From: UBA11346 sp038318565
GTDB taxonomy: Bacteria; Planctomycetota; UBA11346
Assembly (NCBI GenBank): GCA_038318565.1
Contig: JBBQCI010000001.1
Span: 1-64,000 of the forward strand
DNA: 64,000 bases
Reading direction: 5' to 3'
The notes beneath the pieces are model-generated. The model was not told where the DNA came from, did no database searches, and saw nothing but the letters and a program-made list of their open reading frames with translations. Positions 55,083 through 64,000 of the stretch are shown piece after piece. Positions within the stretch are counted from its first letter, which is position 1, and every line of letters starts with the position of its first letter. Position numbers and translations under genes: made by a program.

Positions 55083-57592
55083 AGCCCCTGCACCACCGCC
55101 GTCTGGCGCTCACCGCCACCATGCTTGCCCTGGCCTACGCCCCGGTGACTGCCGCCGAGACGCCGCCGGCACCGCCTGCCCCACAGACCACTGGCGACGC
55201 CAACGCGGCGGCTGCCTTGGACAAGTACGCGACCGAACGTGACGCCCACCAGGCGGGACCTAACCAGGCGGCCGAGTACCACTTCGTCCGCGGCATGCGC
55301 GCCAGGGAAGAGAACCGCTTGCCCGACGCCGTGCGCGACCTGACTCTGGCGGTCGACTACGCTCCAGCCAATGCCGAGTACCAGGCCCAGCTGCGCGCTG
55401 TCCGCGCCCTCGCCGGCCTCGAACGCGACCCGCGTTCGCAGCAGATCGACCGGCTCGTCGATGAGGTCCAGGTCAAGGATCAGGAGCTGTGGAATGAGTC
55501 CCAGGCAAAGAAGGCCGAAGGCATCGCTGCCATGCAGGCCGGAGACTACAATCTGGCCGATCGCACCTTCCAGATGGCACTAGTACGCGTCGAAAGCCTG
55601 CCTTTCTCGGATGATCGCAAGACCTCGGCAACGACCGAGCTGAACACCCTATTGGCCGAGGCCAAGACCCGTCGCGAAAGCGCCGACCGTGACGATGCCG
55701 CTTCCCGCAATCGTGCGGCATCCGACCGCAGCCGCGAACTGCGCGACATCGGCCTACAGCTCGAACGTGACCGCATCGACGCCATGCTGCGCCGCGCCCT
55801 ACGCGCCCGCGAACGTCGTGACTACGACGAATCCATCCTGATCTGCGAACAGGTTTTGAAGCTCAACCGGGCCGACGACCGGGCGACCGAACTGCTCGCC
55901 AAATGTCGCCGGGAACGCCACGTCTATATCCGCCAGATGACGGCCGACCGCTGGGACGAGGAGCACAAGCTGCTCTCGGAATCCATCCGCACCGCCATGC
56001 TGCCGCAGCTCGAACTCGTACGTTACACCACCGAATGGCCGGAGATCGACGCCCGCCGCAGCGCACCGGTGCAGGGTCTCGAGGAGAAGAGCGAATCCTG
56101 GCGCAAGGAGATCGCCAACCAGCTGGAACAGGAGATTACGCTCGACTTCCAAGATACCGACCTGGCCGACGTGGTGTCCTTCCTGCAACGGGTGACCAAC
56201 GCCAACATCGTGCTCGATCCGCGGGTTCTGGCTGCCACGCCAGCCCCGGTGACCCTACGCGTCGAACGCATGAAGTTGAAATTCGTCCTCGACTTTGTGA
56301 TGAAGATCACCGGTCTGAAGTACACTATGCGCAACGAGGCGATCTACATCTCCAACGAGGAAGGTACGCGCGGCGACCTCTTCATGAAGATGTATGACAT
56401 CCGCGATCTGACCCACGCCATGGCCAGCTTCCCAGGCCCGAGCCTGGAAATCCCTGAACCAGGCGGTACCGGCAGCCAGCTGCTGCCTCCGATCGAAGCT
56501 GAAGCCAAGCCGGAGACGGGGGAATTCATCGAAATCATCAAGCAGGTGGTCGTTCCCGCTTCGTGGGCCGATGGCACAGGCACGACCATCGAAGAGTACA
56601 ACGGCTCCATGGTGGTGACCCAGAGCAATGAAGTTCACGTTCAGATCGACGAATTGCTGCGGGCCCTACGCAATCAGCGCGGCTCGCAGGTGCACGTGAA
56701 GTGCAAGTTCCTATCGGTAGAAAATTCGGCCATGGAAGAGATAGGCGTCAACTGGCGCAATTATGGTACGAGCACCATCTATGGCGCGCCGCAGCCAACC
56801 GCTGTACCGCCGTTCAATACCGCTCCGATCACGGCAGCGAATCCCGTAAACATCGGCAATGCCGGTGCCTCCTGGCAGGGACCAGGTGCCGTCAATACAG
56901 CCGGTGAAGTCAATTCCGGCCTTGCCGGTAGCGGCCTGCCCGGCTATCTGACCGGGACGAACCTGACGACCACCGGTGGTCTGACGGCCAGCACCGCGAC
57001 GTGGCAGCTTGGATCCGACTTCTTCGCCCGCGCTATCGTCAATGCGGTCGAGAAAGAGAATCGGGGCAACATCATCTTCCAACCAGACATCACCCTGTTC
57101 AACGGTCAACAGGCACACATCGTCAACATGAATCAGCGGTCGTACATTTCCGACTACGACGTCGTGCAGGGCCAGTATGATCCGATCATCTCGATTCTGT
57201 CCTACGGCACAGTGCTTGATGTGCAGGCCATCGCTTCGGCCGATAAGAAGTACATCACCCTGACGATGCGACCGACCAACGCGAACCTCGACCAGTTCCG
57301 TCGCTTCGTCATCGGTCAGTCCGCCTTCGGATCGTACCCGCTGACCGTACCGCAGATGGTCTACAACGCGGTGCGCACCTCGGCCACCATCCCCGATGGC
57401 GGCTCGCTGGTACTGGCCGGCATGACCAATGGCATCAGCAACCGCAGTCACGCAGGCGTGCCATTCCTCAGCCACATCCCATTCCTTGGTCGGCTGTTCA
57501 GCACCAATGGCCGGGCCGAGTCGGAACGCCGCCAGATCATCGTCGTGCAGGCAGATCTAGTCCTCTTCGACGAGATCGAGTCGAAGCTGTAA
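55079..57592 (+). CDS. Secretin family, third of three
   Basis: 837 residues from the GTG at 55079 overlapping the second secretin. Signal peptide (about 1-27), helical repeat region (about 45-275), N domain (LDFQDTDLADVVSFLQRVT, about 355), then the pore with SYISDYDVVQGQYDP, GGSLVLAGMTNG and VPFLSHIPFLGRLFST near the end. By eye it resembles the first secretin more than the second. A strong hairpin at 57626-57657 closes the operon. Confidence 0.92.
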   Translation: MKPLHHRRLALTATMLALAYAPVTAAETPPAPPAPQTTGDANAAAALDKYATERDAHQAGPNQAAEYHFVRGMRAREENRLPDAVRDLTLAVDYAPANAEYQAQLRAVRALAGLERDPRSQQIDRLVDEVQVKDQELWNESQAKKAEGIAAMQAGDYNLADRTFQMALVRVESLPFSDDRKTSATTELNTLLAEAKTRRESADRDDAASRNRAASDRSRELRDIGLQLERDRIDAMLRRALRARERRDYDESILICEQVLKLNRADDRATELLAKCRRERHVYIRQMTADRWDEEHKLLSESIRTAMLPQLELVRYTTEWPEIDARRSAPVQGLEEKSESWRKEIANQLEQEITLDFQDTDLADVVSFLQRVTNANIVLDPRVLAATPAPVTLRVERMKLKFVLDFVMKITGLKYTMRNEAIYISNEEGTRGDLFMKMYDIRDLTHAMASFPGPSLEIPEPGGTGSQLLPPIEAEAKPETGEFIEIIKQVVVPASWADGTGTTIEEYNGSMVVTQSNEVHVQIDELLRALRNQRGSQVHVKCKFLSVENSAMEEIGVNWRNYGTSTIYGAPQPTAVPPFNTAPITAANPVNIGNAGASWQGPGAVNTAGEVNSGLAGSGLPGYLTGTNLTTTGGLTASTATWQLGSDFFARAIVNAVEKENRGNIIFQPDITLFNGQQAHIVNMNQRSYISDYDVVQGQYDPIISILSYGTVLDVQAIASADKKYITLTMRPTNANLDQFRRFVIGQSAFGSYPLTVPQMVYNAVRTSATIPDGGSLVLAGMTNGISNRSHAGVPFLSHIPFLGRLFSTNGRAESERRQIIVVQADLVLFDEIESKL

Positions 57593-57625
57593 GCAACTCA
57601 GGTCCAGATCCTATTGGATTTTCGA

Positions 57626-57657
57626 GAGACACCGACAGCTGTTGCTGTCGGTGTCTC
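57626..57657 (+). terminator. Terminator hairpin after the secretin operon
   Basis: Perfect 14-bp stem (57626-57639 with 57644-57657) with a 4-nt loop, 34 bp after the third secretin. Only a short T-run follows. The remaining bases up to the kinase start at 57754 show nothing else clear. Confidence 0.75.
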
Positions 57658-57753
57658 CGTTTCCAGCGTATCTGACACCGATCGTTTCAATCGTTGCGTC
57701 AGTGGGTCCTGGAGATTGCACCTTCAGCACGCGTCCATACGTTTTGTAAAGAT

Positions 57754-60744
57754 ATGCCCGGTCAAGAGATCAACCCAACTGCGCGTCCCGGCGAATTGAT
57801 CGCTGGGCGTTGGCGTCTGCTGCGCGAGATCGGGCGTGGCACATCTGGCCGAGTGTGGCAGGCCAAAGACGAGCATCTTGAGCGTGATGTTGCGGTGAAA
57901 GTTCTCGAAGCTTCGATAGAGGACGAAGAACAGGTCCGCCGCTTCGAACGCGAGATCCGCGTTACTGCCCGTCTGCAGCATCCTGGCATTTGCGCCGTTT
58001 TCGAGGCTGCCGCGGACGACACGTCGCGACCGTGCTATGTCATGACCTTGGCCCGGGGTAGAACCCTCGATCAATTCATCGAAGAGCTCCGCCAAGTACC
58101 CGACCATTGGCGCACCTGGCCCCTGGTGGACCGATTGACCCTGTTCCTGAAGCTGCTCGACATCATGCATTACGCCCACAGCCAGGGCGTGGTGCATCGT
58201 GACCTGAAACCGGCCAACATCGTCATCGGCCAGTACGGCGAGTTGTGGGTGCTCGACTGGGGTCTTGCCCGCGACCTCCACGAAGAGCAGGCGGCCGAGA
58301 AGGCGTGGGATGCTGCCTTCTCCACGGCAGACGAGAAGGTGAAGACTCCGCAACCGACTCCCGATCCGGTGACCGTCCGATCGCAGCGACTCGACACTGC
58401 GACTGTGATCATGAATGATCCCGATGCAGCGGAAACCCAGGCGCTGGAATCACGACGACAGCCGCCTTCTTCACGCATCACCACTCCGGTTCCTGGCCAG
58501 AGCAGCACCAGCGAACGCCTGCGCAGCACCGACAGTCACCGGCGATCTTCGATGCGGGTATCGCGTTCGACGCATTTCGGACAGATCATGGGCAGCCCGG
58601 CCTACATGAGTCCGGAACAGGCGCTCGGCCGCGCTTCCGTTGTGGATCAGCGTACGGATGTCTATTCCCTCGGTTCGATCCTGGTCGAGATGATGGCTCT
58701 GCGCACGGCTCAGGAAATGGGCGAGGGTGAGGCGCTGATCGATTTCCTCGCCCGGATCAAAAAGGGCGACCGAAGGACGCTACGCGACCTCTGGCCCGAG
58801 GCGCCCCAGACGCTGCAGACGATCGCCGAATGGGCCCTGGCCCGCGACCATCAGGACCGCTACCCGGACTGTGAGGTCTTCGCCCAGGATCTACGCACCC
58901 TGCTCATCCAGGTCTCCGAGAGCTATGCGCAACAGGAAGCCGTGCGCATGGCGCGGGAACGTGAAGGAGCCTGGCGAGGCCTGGGTCGCTGGGACTTCAC
59001 CGCCAATCCGGATTCGGGACCATTCAACCTGCCGTCGACCAGTTGGTGCGGCGAACAAGTCGGACACGTCCACCATCCCGAACTGGGCGGCATGCTGCTG
59101 GGCGGTTATGGCCTGCAGATCTACCCATTGCAGGTCGAGGTCGGTGACGACGTACGCGTCACCGTCGAGATTGAGCTCATCCAAGGCGAGGAATTTTGGC
59201 TGCTTGCCCGCGGGATAGATCCCAGCCAGAGCTATCAGTTCCGTCTCGGTGCCTATGAAGGTCGATGGAGCACGATCACGCGTTCGCGCGGGGCGGCCAG
59301 CCCACAGGATGCTGAACTGCTGAGCATGCGCCCGATGCGCGAAACCGAGACAACCACCAAGATCGAGCGGTCGCAGCGGTCGCATCGCGTCGTGGTGGAA
59401 TGCGAAGGCCAGATCCTGCGTTTCCATGTCGATGGCCAGGAGCCGCTGGCATTCCGCGACCTCAATCCGTTGACTGTCGCCCCGGGGACGACTATCGCGC
59501 TGGCAACCTGGAAGACCCAGGCCCTGGTCCGGACCCTGACCGTCGAACGCCGGCACGCTCCGCTGATGGTACCCAGCTACACGGTCGGCAACGAATTGCT
59601 GCGCCTCGGCCTCAATCAGGAGGCCGAGAACTGGTACGTGCGCTTCCTTGCCGAGCACGCTGATTCCGCGGAAGCGGTGCAGGCCTCGTTCCTGCGATGC
59701 ATGGCCGTGCTCAAGCGTGGCGACCTCGCGGCGACCTCCGAAGCGCTGCGCGAGTTCCTCGGCGACCATCTTGAGGATGTCTTGGCCCGTGACGCCATCT
59801 TCACCCTCGCCAAGGTACAGTACGAGCGTCATGGCGGCAGCCTGCGAGCAGCAATCCGCGAACTGCTCGGCTATCAGGAATCGGGAGACGTGGTGCGTAC
59901 CCGTTTCTGCCTGTGGATCATGCCGCTGATCGGCGCCCAGGTCGAACACGGGGGCCTGACAACCGAGGTCGAACACGACCTTGAACATCTCGCCCGCCTC
60001 ATGCGCGGCTCCCCTGATGAATCGGCCCTGATGGGTACGATGTCCCGTTGGCTGTCGAGCCACCTGCGCGGCTGGCTGAACCACCTGGTCGACCGTACAG
60101 ATGCGGTCGCCATTTCGGCCTGCCGTGACGCCATGCGCAGGTCCCGGGCGCTGGGTTACACCATTACCATTCGTGAACCGCGCATGCTCAGCGATTATGC
60201 CAGGATTTCGCACGAGATCAGCAACACCGACGATCCTGCCCGAACCGTCCTGGTGATCGGTCGCGGCGAGGATCGGCCGACTACCTTGTTCGACTTCGTG
60301 CGCGACTCGCTGGTTCTGGTCGGGATGGGTGCTGAACGCCCGGTGCTGGCAGCGCTGTCGGGTGGCGAGGAGCTGACCCCGGTCGAACGCGTGCTGCGCG
60401 CCGGCCTGCGTCGCCGTCTCGGCGAGACTGCCGGAGCACAGGAAGACCTCGAGTGGTGTTTCCGGCTGACCGACGAACTGGAAACCTCACGCACCTCGCT
60501 GACCAAGCTGTTCGCAGCCCGCCTGGGCTGCCTGGCCCTCGGCTACCTTCCGGCCTCCTTGGTGCTCGACGGATTGTCGACCATCCGCGAGGATATCCTG
60601 CATTCCCCGCTGCTCGCCCTCACCGCGTTCACCTGCGAAAGCCATGGTGACCGGCTCACCGCCATGCAACTATGGCGCGAACTGGCGGCCGAGGGCACCG
60701 GATTCAGCCTAGTCGGCAAGCAGGGCATCGAGCGGCTGAGCTGA
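57754..60744 (+). CDS. Large Ser/Thr protein kinase with jelly-roll and helical C-terminal domains
   Basis: 996 residues from the ATG at 57754; an upstream in-frame Met at 57694 is less likely. Kinase domain about 14-390: G-loop IGRGTSGRVW, Lys49, HRDLKPAN 148-155, DWG instead of DFG at 168-170. An insertion of about 100 residues, charged and Ser/Thr-rich, sits before GSPAYMSPEQ. After about 415 a jelly-roll-like (LamG/DUF1080-type) domain (to about 610) is followed by helical repeats to the end. No membrane helix is seen. The size and layout recall chlamydial PknD. It is transcribed separately from the secretins. Confidence 0.88.
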   Translation: MPGQEINPTARPGELIAGRWRLLREIGRGTSGRVWQAKDEHLERDVAVKVLEASIEDEEQVRRFEREIRVTARLQHPGICAVFEAAADDTSRPCYVMTLARGRTLDQFIEELRQVPDHWRTWPLVDRLTLFLKLLDIMHYAHSQGVVHRDLKPANIVIGQYGELWVLDWGLARDLHEEQAAEKAWDAAFSTADEKVKTPQPTPDPVTVRSQRLDTATVIMNDPDAAETQALESRRQPPSSRITTPVPGQSSTSERLRSTDSHRRSSMRVSRSTHFGQIMGSPAYMSPEQALGRASVVDQRTDVYSLGSILVEMMALRTAQEMGEGEALIDFLARIKKGDRRTLRDLWPEAPQTLQTIAEWALARDHQDRYPDCEVFAQDLRTLLIQVSESYAQQEAVRMAREREGAWRGLGRWDFTANPDSGPFNLPSTSWCGEQVGHVHHPELGGMLLGGYGLQIYPLQVEVGDDVRVTVEIELIQGEEFWLLARGIDPSQSYQFRLGAYEGRWSTITRSRGAASPQDAELLSMRPMRETETTTKIERSQRSHRVVVECEGQILRFHVDGQEPLAFRDLNPLTVAPGTTIALATWKTQALVRTLTVERRHAPLMVPSYTVGNELLRLGLNQEAENWYVRFLAEHADSAEAVQASFLRCMAVLKRGDLAATSEALREFLGDHLEDVLARDAIFTLAKVQYERHGGSLRAAIRELLGYQESGDVVRTRFCLWIMPLIGAQVEHGGLTTEVEHDLEHLARLMRGSPDESALMGTMSRWLSSHLRGWLNHLVDRTDAVAISACRDAMRRSRALGYTITIREPRMLSDYARISHEISNTDDPARTVLVIGRGEDRPTTLFDFVRDSLVLVGMGAERPVLAALSGGEELTPVERVLRAGLRRRLGETAGAQEDLEWCFRLTDELETSRTSLTKLFAARLGCLALGYLPASLVLDGLSTIREDILHSPLLALTAFTCESHGDRLTAMQLWRELAAEGTGFSLVGKQGIERLS

Positions 60745-60754
60745 CCCGGTCCGC

Positions 60755-63628
60755 TCAGCCCTCCAGGATGATGCGGGCGAGCCCCAGGGTGTTCGAGCCG
60801 TTGCCGAGTGATCCCCACCGCGCGAGCTTGAGGAAGTTCTGACCGGCAACTGGAGAGGCCGCGTTGCAGATCAGGTCGAAACGGAAGCGCTTGGCGTCGT
60901 TTGCTATGTCGACGCTGGCAAGGTCGATCCGCAGACGTGCATGCCACCCGCCTTCCACAGCTTCGATTGACCAGTCCGACGACGGCGGGGAATCGCCGCC
61001 GGCACGGCGGACCTCTGCCGGGCCATGTGCATCGGCCGGGATCAAAATCAGCTGGGTAGGCCGCGTCGATACGCCTATGGCTGGTTCCGGGGCGAGGAAC
61101 AACTCGACCGAGGCACCCAACCAGGGGTTGACGCGGTCAAGACGCATCGCCGCGTCGCGCACGGTCAGATCGACGACGAGAGCTGATCCCACGACAGCGG
61201 CGCTGCCGGACAGGATGCTGGCGCCGGCATGTACGATGCCGATGTCCAAACCAACTGCCGGCTTCAGTCCGGCGACGGTTCGCGCCATGCGCACTTCGAC
61301 AGGGATCACCAGCGGGATCGCCGCCGAGAAGCAAGTCCGTTCGTCGCCGACAACCTGCAACCATTGACGGCCTTGGCCGGCAGGGATACGGACCCGTAGT
61401 TCGCGGACCACTTCGCCGCCGGCAGCCAGGTCGGCGACGATCTGCGGCGAGGGCTCAACTATCGGCCGAATTGAACGATCACCCATGCGGATCCGCCAGA
61501 CCCCCTTCACCCGACGATTTGACGGATTGCTCAGGATGACCTTCATCGGCAATTCGACCTGACCGTCGGATACGACCAACTCGCCATGTTCGATACGAGC
61601 TACTGCGACGCCCTTCACCGGGGACGCAGGCAACCGGTAACCGCGCCACGTGGATGACAACCGCCGGCGGGTACGCACGCCCGCCTTGCGCCAATCAAAA
61701 GGGCGGAATCCCAGCTGCAGAGCCGGCGAATCTGCGCGCAGAGCGAAATCGCCGCTGCGCGGATCGACAAACAGTGGATCGGCCTCGATGGAGTCCACCC
61801 ATCGGCCGACCGCCTGCTCGTTGGCCAGACTCCCCTGGTGCCAATGCACGCCGCCTGATCCGGCATTCCACACCAGATTCCGCTTGGTGGCGCACAATTC
61901 GGGATGCCAATCCGCGTCGCTCTTGAGGTTGTCGCGATCGAACCACGTCAGGTTACGCTCGAAGATGATCCCGCAGCTGAGATCGGCCCGCCCGGGATTC
62001 AACATCGCCTTGTCCATGGTGGCGAAGATGTTGTTCTTTACCGTTAAAAAACGACCATAATGCACGCTGAATCCGCAATACTGCACATCATGGACGCAGT
62101 TGTCCCGGTAGGTGATGCCGCTGCTGCCCTCATCCGGGTAGAGACCCCAGCCGCCGTAGTGATAGCAGGCGATGTCATGCAGGTGGTTGCCGATCACCGT
62201 TGAACCCGGCTGAACGCCCAGCGAATAGATCCCTCCGTTATCCGACAACAGCCGTTCGTGATTGATGTGATGGATATAGTTCCAGTCGATGCGGTTGTCC
62301 CACGTCCGGGTCTGCTGATATCCCCAGGTCCATCCGAACGAAATGCCCGTGTAGGAGAAATGATGGATGTGGTTGTGCTGGATGCGATTGCCTCCGGCAT
62401 TGCCAATCCACACGCCAATCGCGCTGGGATAGACATGGCCACCGTCGTGGAGATGGCAATCGGCCACCGTCGCGGCCATTGGCCGCAACCGTTCGGCTCT
62501 GAATGCCCTACCGACCGCGCCATCATGCACCTGCAACTCCTCGTGCCCGATCTTCACTGCTCCGGCCCCAAGATCGCGGATGGTGCAGGCGGCAATCACG
62601 TTGCCGCTGCTGCCTGCCAGCATCTCAACACCGTAGCCTGCACAGTGGGCCAATTCGCAACCATACAGCACGCAGCGTTCCGCCTGGTCGAACAGCACGG
62701 CTCCGGGCACATCGAAGGCGGCCTGGATGGTACCGCAGTTGGTGGGCAGACGGGACCACTCGTTGTGTTCGAGACCGATATTCTCTAGCACGACCTCGGA
62801 AACCAGGCCGGTTCGCGTGCCTTGGAAGCGGATCAGTTGTTCCAGCCGAGGTGCGACCACGGACACCGTTTCAGGCCGTTCGCCAGCATGCGGCAGGTAG
62901 GTCAGTCGGCCACTCGGCCGATCCAGATACCATTCACCGGGCTGGGATAGGGCTTCAGCGACGTTAATCAGGACGAAGCGGGCAAATTGGCCGCCCTCAT
63001 CGCGCAGGCTGCCCAACGACGGTCCATGGAAACGGACGAGCCGACGGGTCTCGTCCAGCTCCCGTACGCGCAGATGGGTATCGAACCACAACTGATACGC
63101 CACGATCGTGACGTCATCTAGGTTGCGGAACCGGCTGATCGTTCCCTCGGGGTACTCGGCCCGATCGGGGCCCTTCAGCCAGGAAAAACCAGTATCAGGC
63201 AAGCCGTCAACACCACTGAAACGATAGAAACCGGTTCGTGGCAGACGAGGACGGCTCCGCCGCTGTCCATCAACCCACAACTGGGTGAAGTTCCACGATT
63301 TGTCGCGCACCTCGGGCAGGTCGATCGTCCAGGCCGTCTGCCCAGCCTGGGTACTGACCGACCAGCCGCCGAGCCGTCGTCCTCCGCTGAACACGGGCTT
63401 GCACCCGGTGGCAGCCGACCAGCGCTGGCCGTTATCAGCCGGCGTGAAGACCAGGGTCTCCTCGAGTTCATAGACCCCGGCGTGTACCACCACGTGGACG
63501 GGTCCTGTCGCCCTGCGCGCCAGCAGCTGGGCGCGTCTGGGCGTGGCCACGGGATGGGCTGCGCTGCCGTCGCCACGATCGTTCCCATCGACGTCGAGGT
63601 GGATCTGTTGAGTACGGCTGGTGGCCAT
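60755..63628 (-). CDS. Right-handed beta-helix protein with CBM9-like C-terminus
   Basis: 957 residues from the ATG at 63628; the upstream Met at 63673 is less supported. The start (IHLDVDGNDRGDGSAAHP) is the classic opening of pectate-lyase-like folds. Parallel beta-helix repeats cover about 270-560, with HNHIHHFSYTGISFG, NRIDWNYIHHIN and DNGGIYSLG turns. The C-terminal domain (about 785-957) reads like CBM9/DOMON (WHARLRIDLASVDI, KRFRFDLICNA). Such proteins cleave or bind polysaccharides. No signal peptide is visible from this start. It converges on the kinase with a 10-bp gap. Confidence 0.85.
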   Translation of the reverse strand: MATSRTQQIHLDVDGNDRGDGSAAHPVATPRRAQLLARRATGPVHVVVHAGVYELEETLVFTPADNGQRWSAATGCKPVFSGGRRLGGWSVSTQAGQTAWTIDLPEVRDKSWNFTQLWVDGQRRSRPRLPRTGFYRFSGVDGLPDTGFSWLKGPDRAEYPEGTISRFRNLDDVTIVAYQLWFDTHLRVRELDETRRLVRFHGPSLGSLRDEGGQFARFVLINVAEALSQPGEWYLDRPSGRLTYLPHAGERPETVSVVAPRLEQLIRFQGTRTGLVSEVVLENIGLEHNEWSRLPTNCGTIQAAFDVPGAVLFDQAERCVLYGCELAHCAGYGVEMLAGSSGNVIAACTIRDLGAGAVKIGHEELQVHDGAVGRAFRAERLRPMAATVADCHLHDGGHVYPSAIGVWIGNAGGNRIQHNHIHHFSYTGISFGWTWGYQQTRTWDNRIDWNYIHHINHERLLSDNGGIYSLGVQPGSTVIGNHLHDIACYHYGGWGLYPDEGSSGITYRDNCVHDVQYCGFSVHYGRFLTVKNNIFATMDKAMLNPGRADLSCGIIFERNLTWFDRDNLKSDADWHPELCATKRNLVWNAGSGGVHWHQGSLANEQAVGRWVDSIEADPLFVDPRSGDFALRADSPALQLGFRPFDWRKAGVRTRRRLSSTWRGYRLPASPVKGVAVARIEHGELVVSDGQVELPMKVILSNPSNRRVKGVWRIRMGDRSIRPIVEPSPQIVADLAAGGEVVRELRVRIPAGQGRQWLQVVGDERTCFSAAIPLVIPVEVRMARTVAGLKPAVGLDIGIVHAGASILSGSAAVVGSALVVDLTVRDAAMRLDRVNPWLGASVELFLAPEPAIGVSTRPTQLILIPADAHGPAEVRRAGGDSPPSSDWSIEAVEGGWHARLRIDLASVDIANDAKRFRFDLICNAASPVAGQNFLKLARWGSLGNGSNTLGLARIILEG

Positions 63629-63680
63629 GGTGTGCTCCGGTTGGGCAGCATTGTAGCCCTCGGCCGACATCAACTAGTGG

Positions 63681-64000
63681 CTAGGCCGGTCGGTCGAGAA
63701 CTCGGTAGCCGATCGCCTCGCTGACATCGTCGAGCCCGACCCCATCGCGTCCTTCAAGATCGGCGATGGTGCGCGCGACCTTGAGGATGCGGTCATGGGC
63801 CCGGGCCGACAGGCCGAGCTCGTCGACCGCCTGGCCGAGCAGGTGTAGGGCCTCAGGCGCGGCGTGGATGTGGCTGCGCAACCCGCGCGGTTCGAGCAGT
63901 GCGTTCGGCCGGCCCTGGCGCGCCACCATGAGGCCGCGGGCCGCCACCACGCGCTGGCGCAGGGCGGCGCTGGTCTCGCCCCCGTCGGCCCCCTGCAGCG
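63681..64000 (-). CDS. comM: Mg-chelatase-like ATPase ComM/YifB, C-terminal part (runs off the window)
   Basis: The frame is open from the window edge to the stop at 63681, about 105 residues; the internal GTG at 63950 is not the start. The seen part is the family C-terminus: ETSAALRQRVVAARGLMVAR, RPNALLEPRGL, and LLGQAVDELGLSARAHDRIL followed by VARTIADLEGRDGV and DVSEAIGYRVLDRP. ComM is an AAA+ helicase that aids branch migration in natural transformation in some bacteria. The rest of the gene, including the ATPase core, lies beyond position 64000. Confidence 0.92.
   Translation of the reverse strand, partial: LQGADGGETSAALRQRVVAARGLMVARQGRPNALLEPRGLRSHIHAAPEALHLLGQAVDELGLSARAHDRILKVARTIADLEGRDGVGLDDVSEAIGYRVLDRPA

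Overview
The window is GC-rich chromosomal DNA, densely coded on both strands, with no rRNA, phage, transposase or CRISPR. I read it as a Gram-negative-type bacterium, most likely of the PVC group (Planctomycetota/Verrucomicrobiota/Lentisphaerota). The pointers are a pilus-type operon with a PilM-PilN fusion followed by large secretins (compare the PilM/Amuc_1100/secretin locus of Akkermansia), several FHA proteins, two eukaryote-like Ser/Thr kinases and many lipoproteins. The phylum assignment is inference. A class III-like hybrid cluster protein, a ferredoxin and a corrinoid-activation module suggest an anaerobic or microaerobic lifestyle.

Layout. 0-10 kb: aspS, two small unknown genes, an abasic-site (SRAP) protein, a tRNA-Ser(GCU) with a 161-bp structured tandem repeat at its 3' side, a 5-formyl-THF cyclo-ligase operon, an M48 protease with serine acetyltransferase, and hcp plus ferredoxin behind a perfect FNR-type box. 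10-20 kb (mostly minus): hibernation factor, hydrolase, argS, an FHA/RDD protein, DUF167, a PAS histidine kinase, a PilT/PilU-type ATPase, an FHA-GAF-sigma54 activator and a STAS protein, which look like signalling around pilus retraction. 20-26 kb (plus): dnaJ, grpE, a cobA-hemD fusion, an ABC ATPase without permease, a gene broken by three frame changes and a small MscS channel. 26-33 kb: AI-2E family protein, pfkA and ppk2 on the minus strand, prfB, and an MsbA-like ABC exporter. 33-39 kb (plus): an envelope cluster of COG3014-type lipoprotein, LpoB-like lipoprotein, Ser/Thr kinase and LPP20 lipoprotein. 39-43 kb: a corrinoid protein, its reductive activator and DUF1638, divergent from an AraC regulator, with no methyltransferase present. 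43-45 kb: SppA and a small unknown gene. 45-57.6 kb (plus): PilM-PilN fusion, two membrane-anchored pilus-type proteins and three consecutive overlapping secretins, closed by a strong hairpin. 57.7-64 kb: a very large Ser/Thr kinase, a beta-helix/CBM9-like protein and the 3' end of a ComM/YifB gene running off the edge.

The most unusual items are the tRNA-Ser-associated structured element (3302-3608), the triple secretin operon, the orphan corrinoid module with evenly spaced CGATCAT repeats, and the kinase embedded in the LpoB/LPP20 lipoprotein operon. I saw no clear defence system or integrated element.
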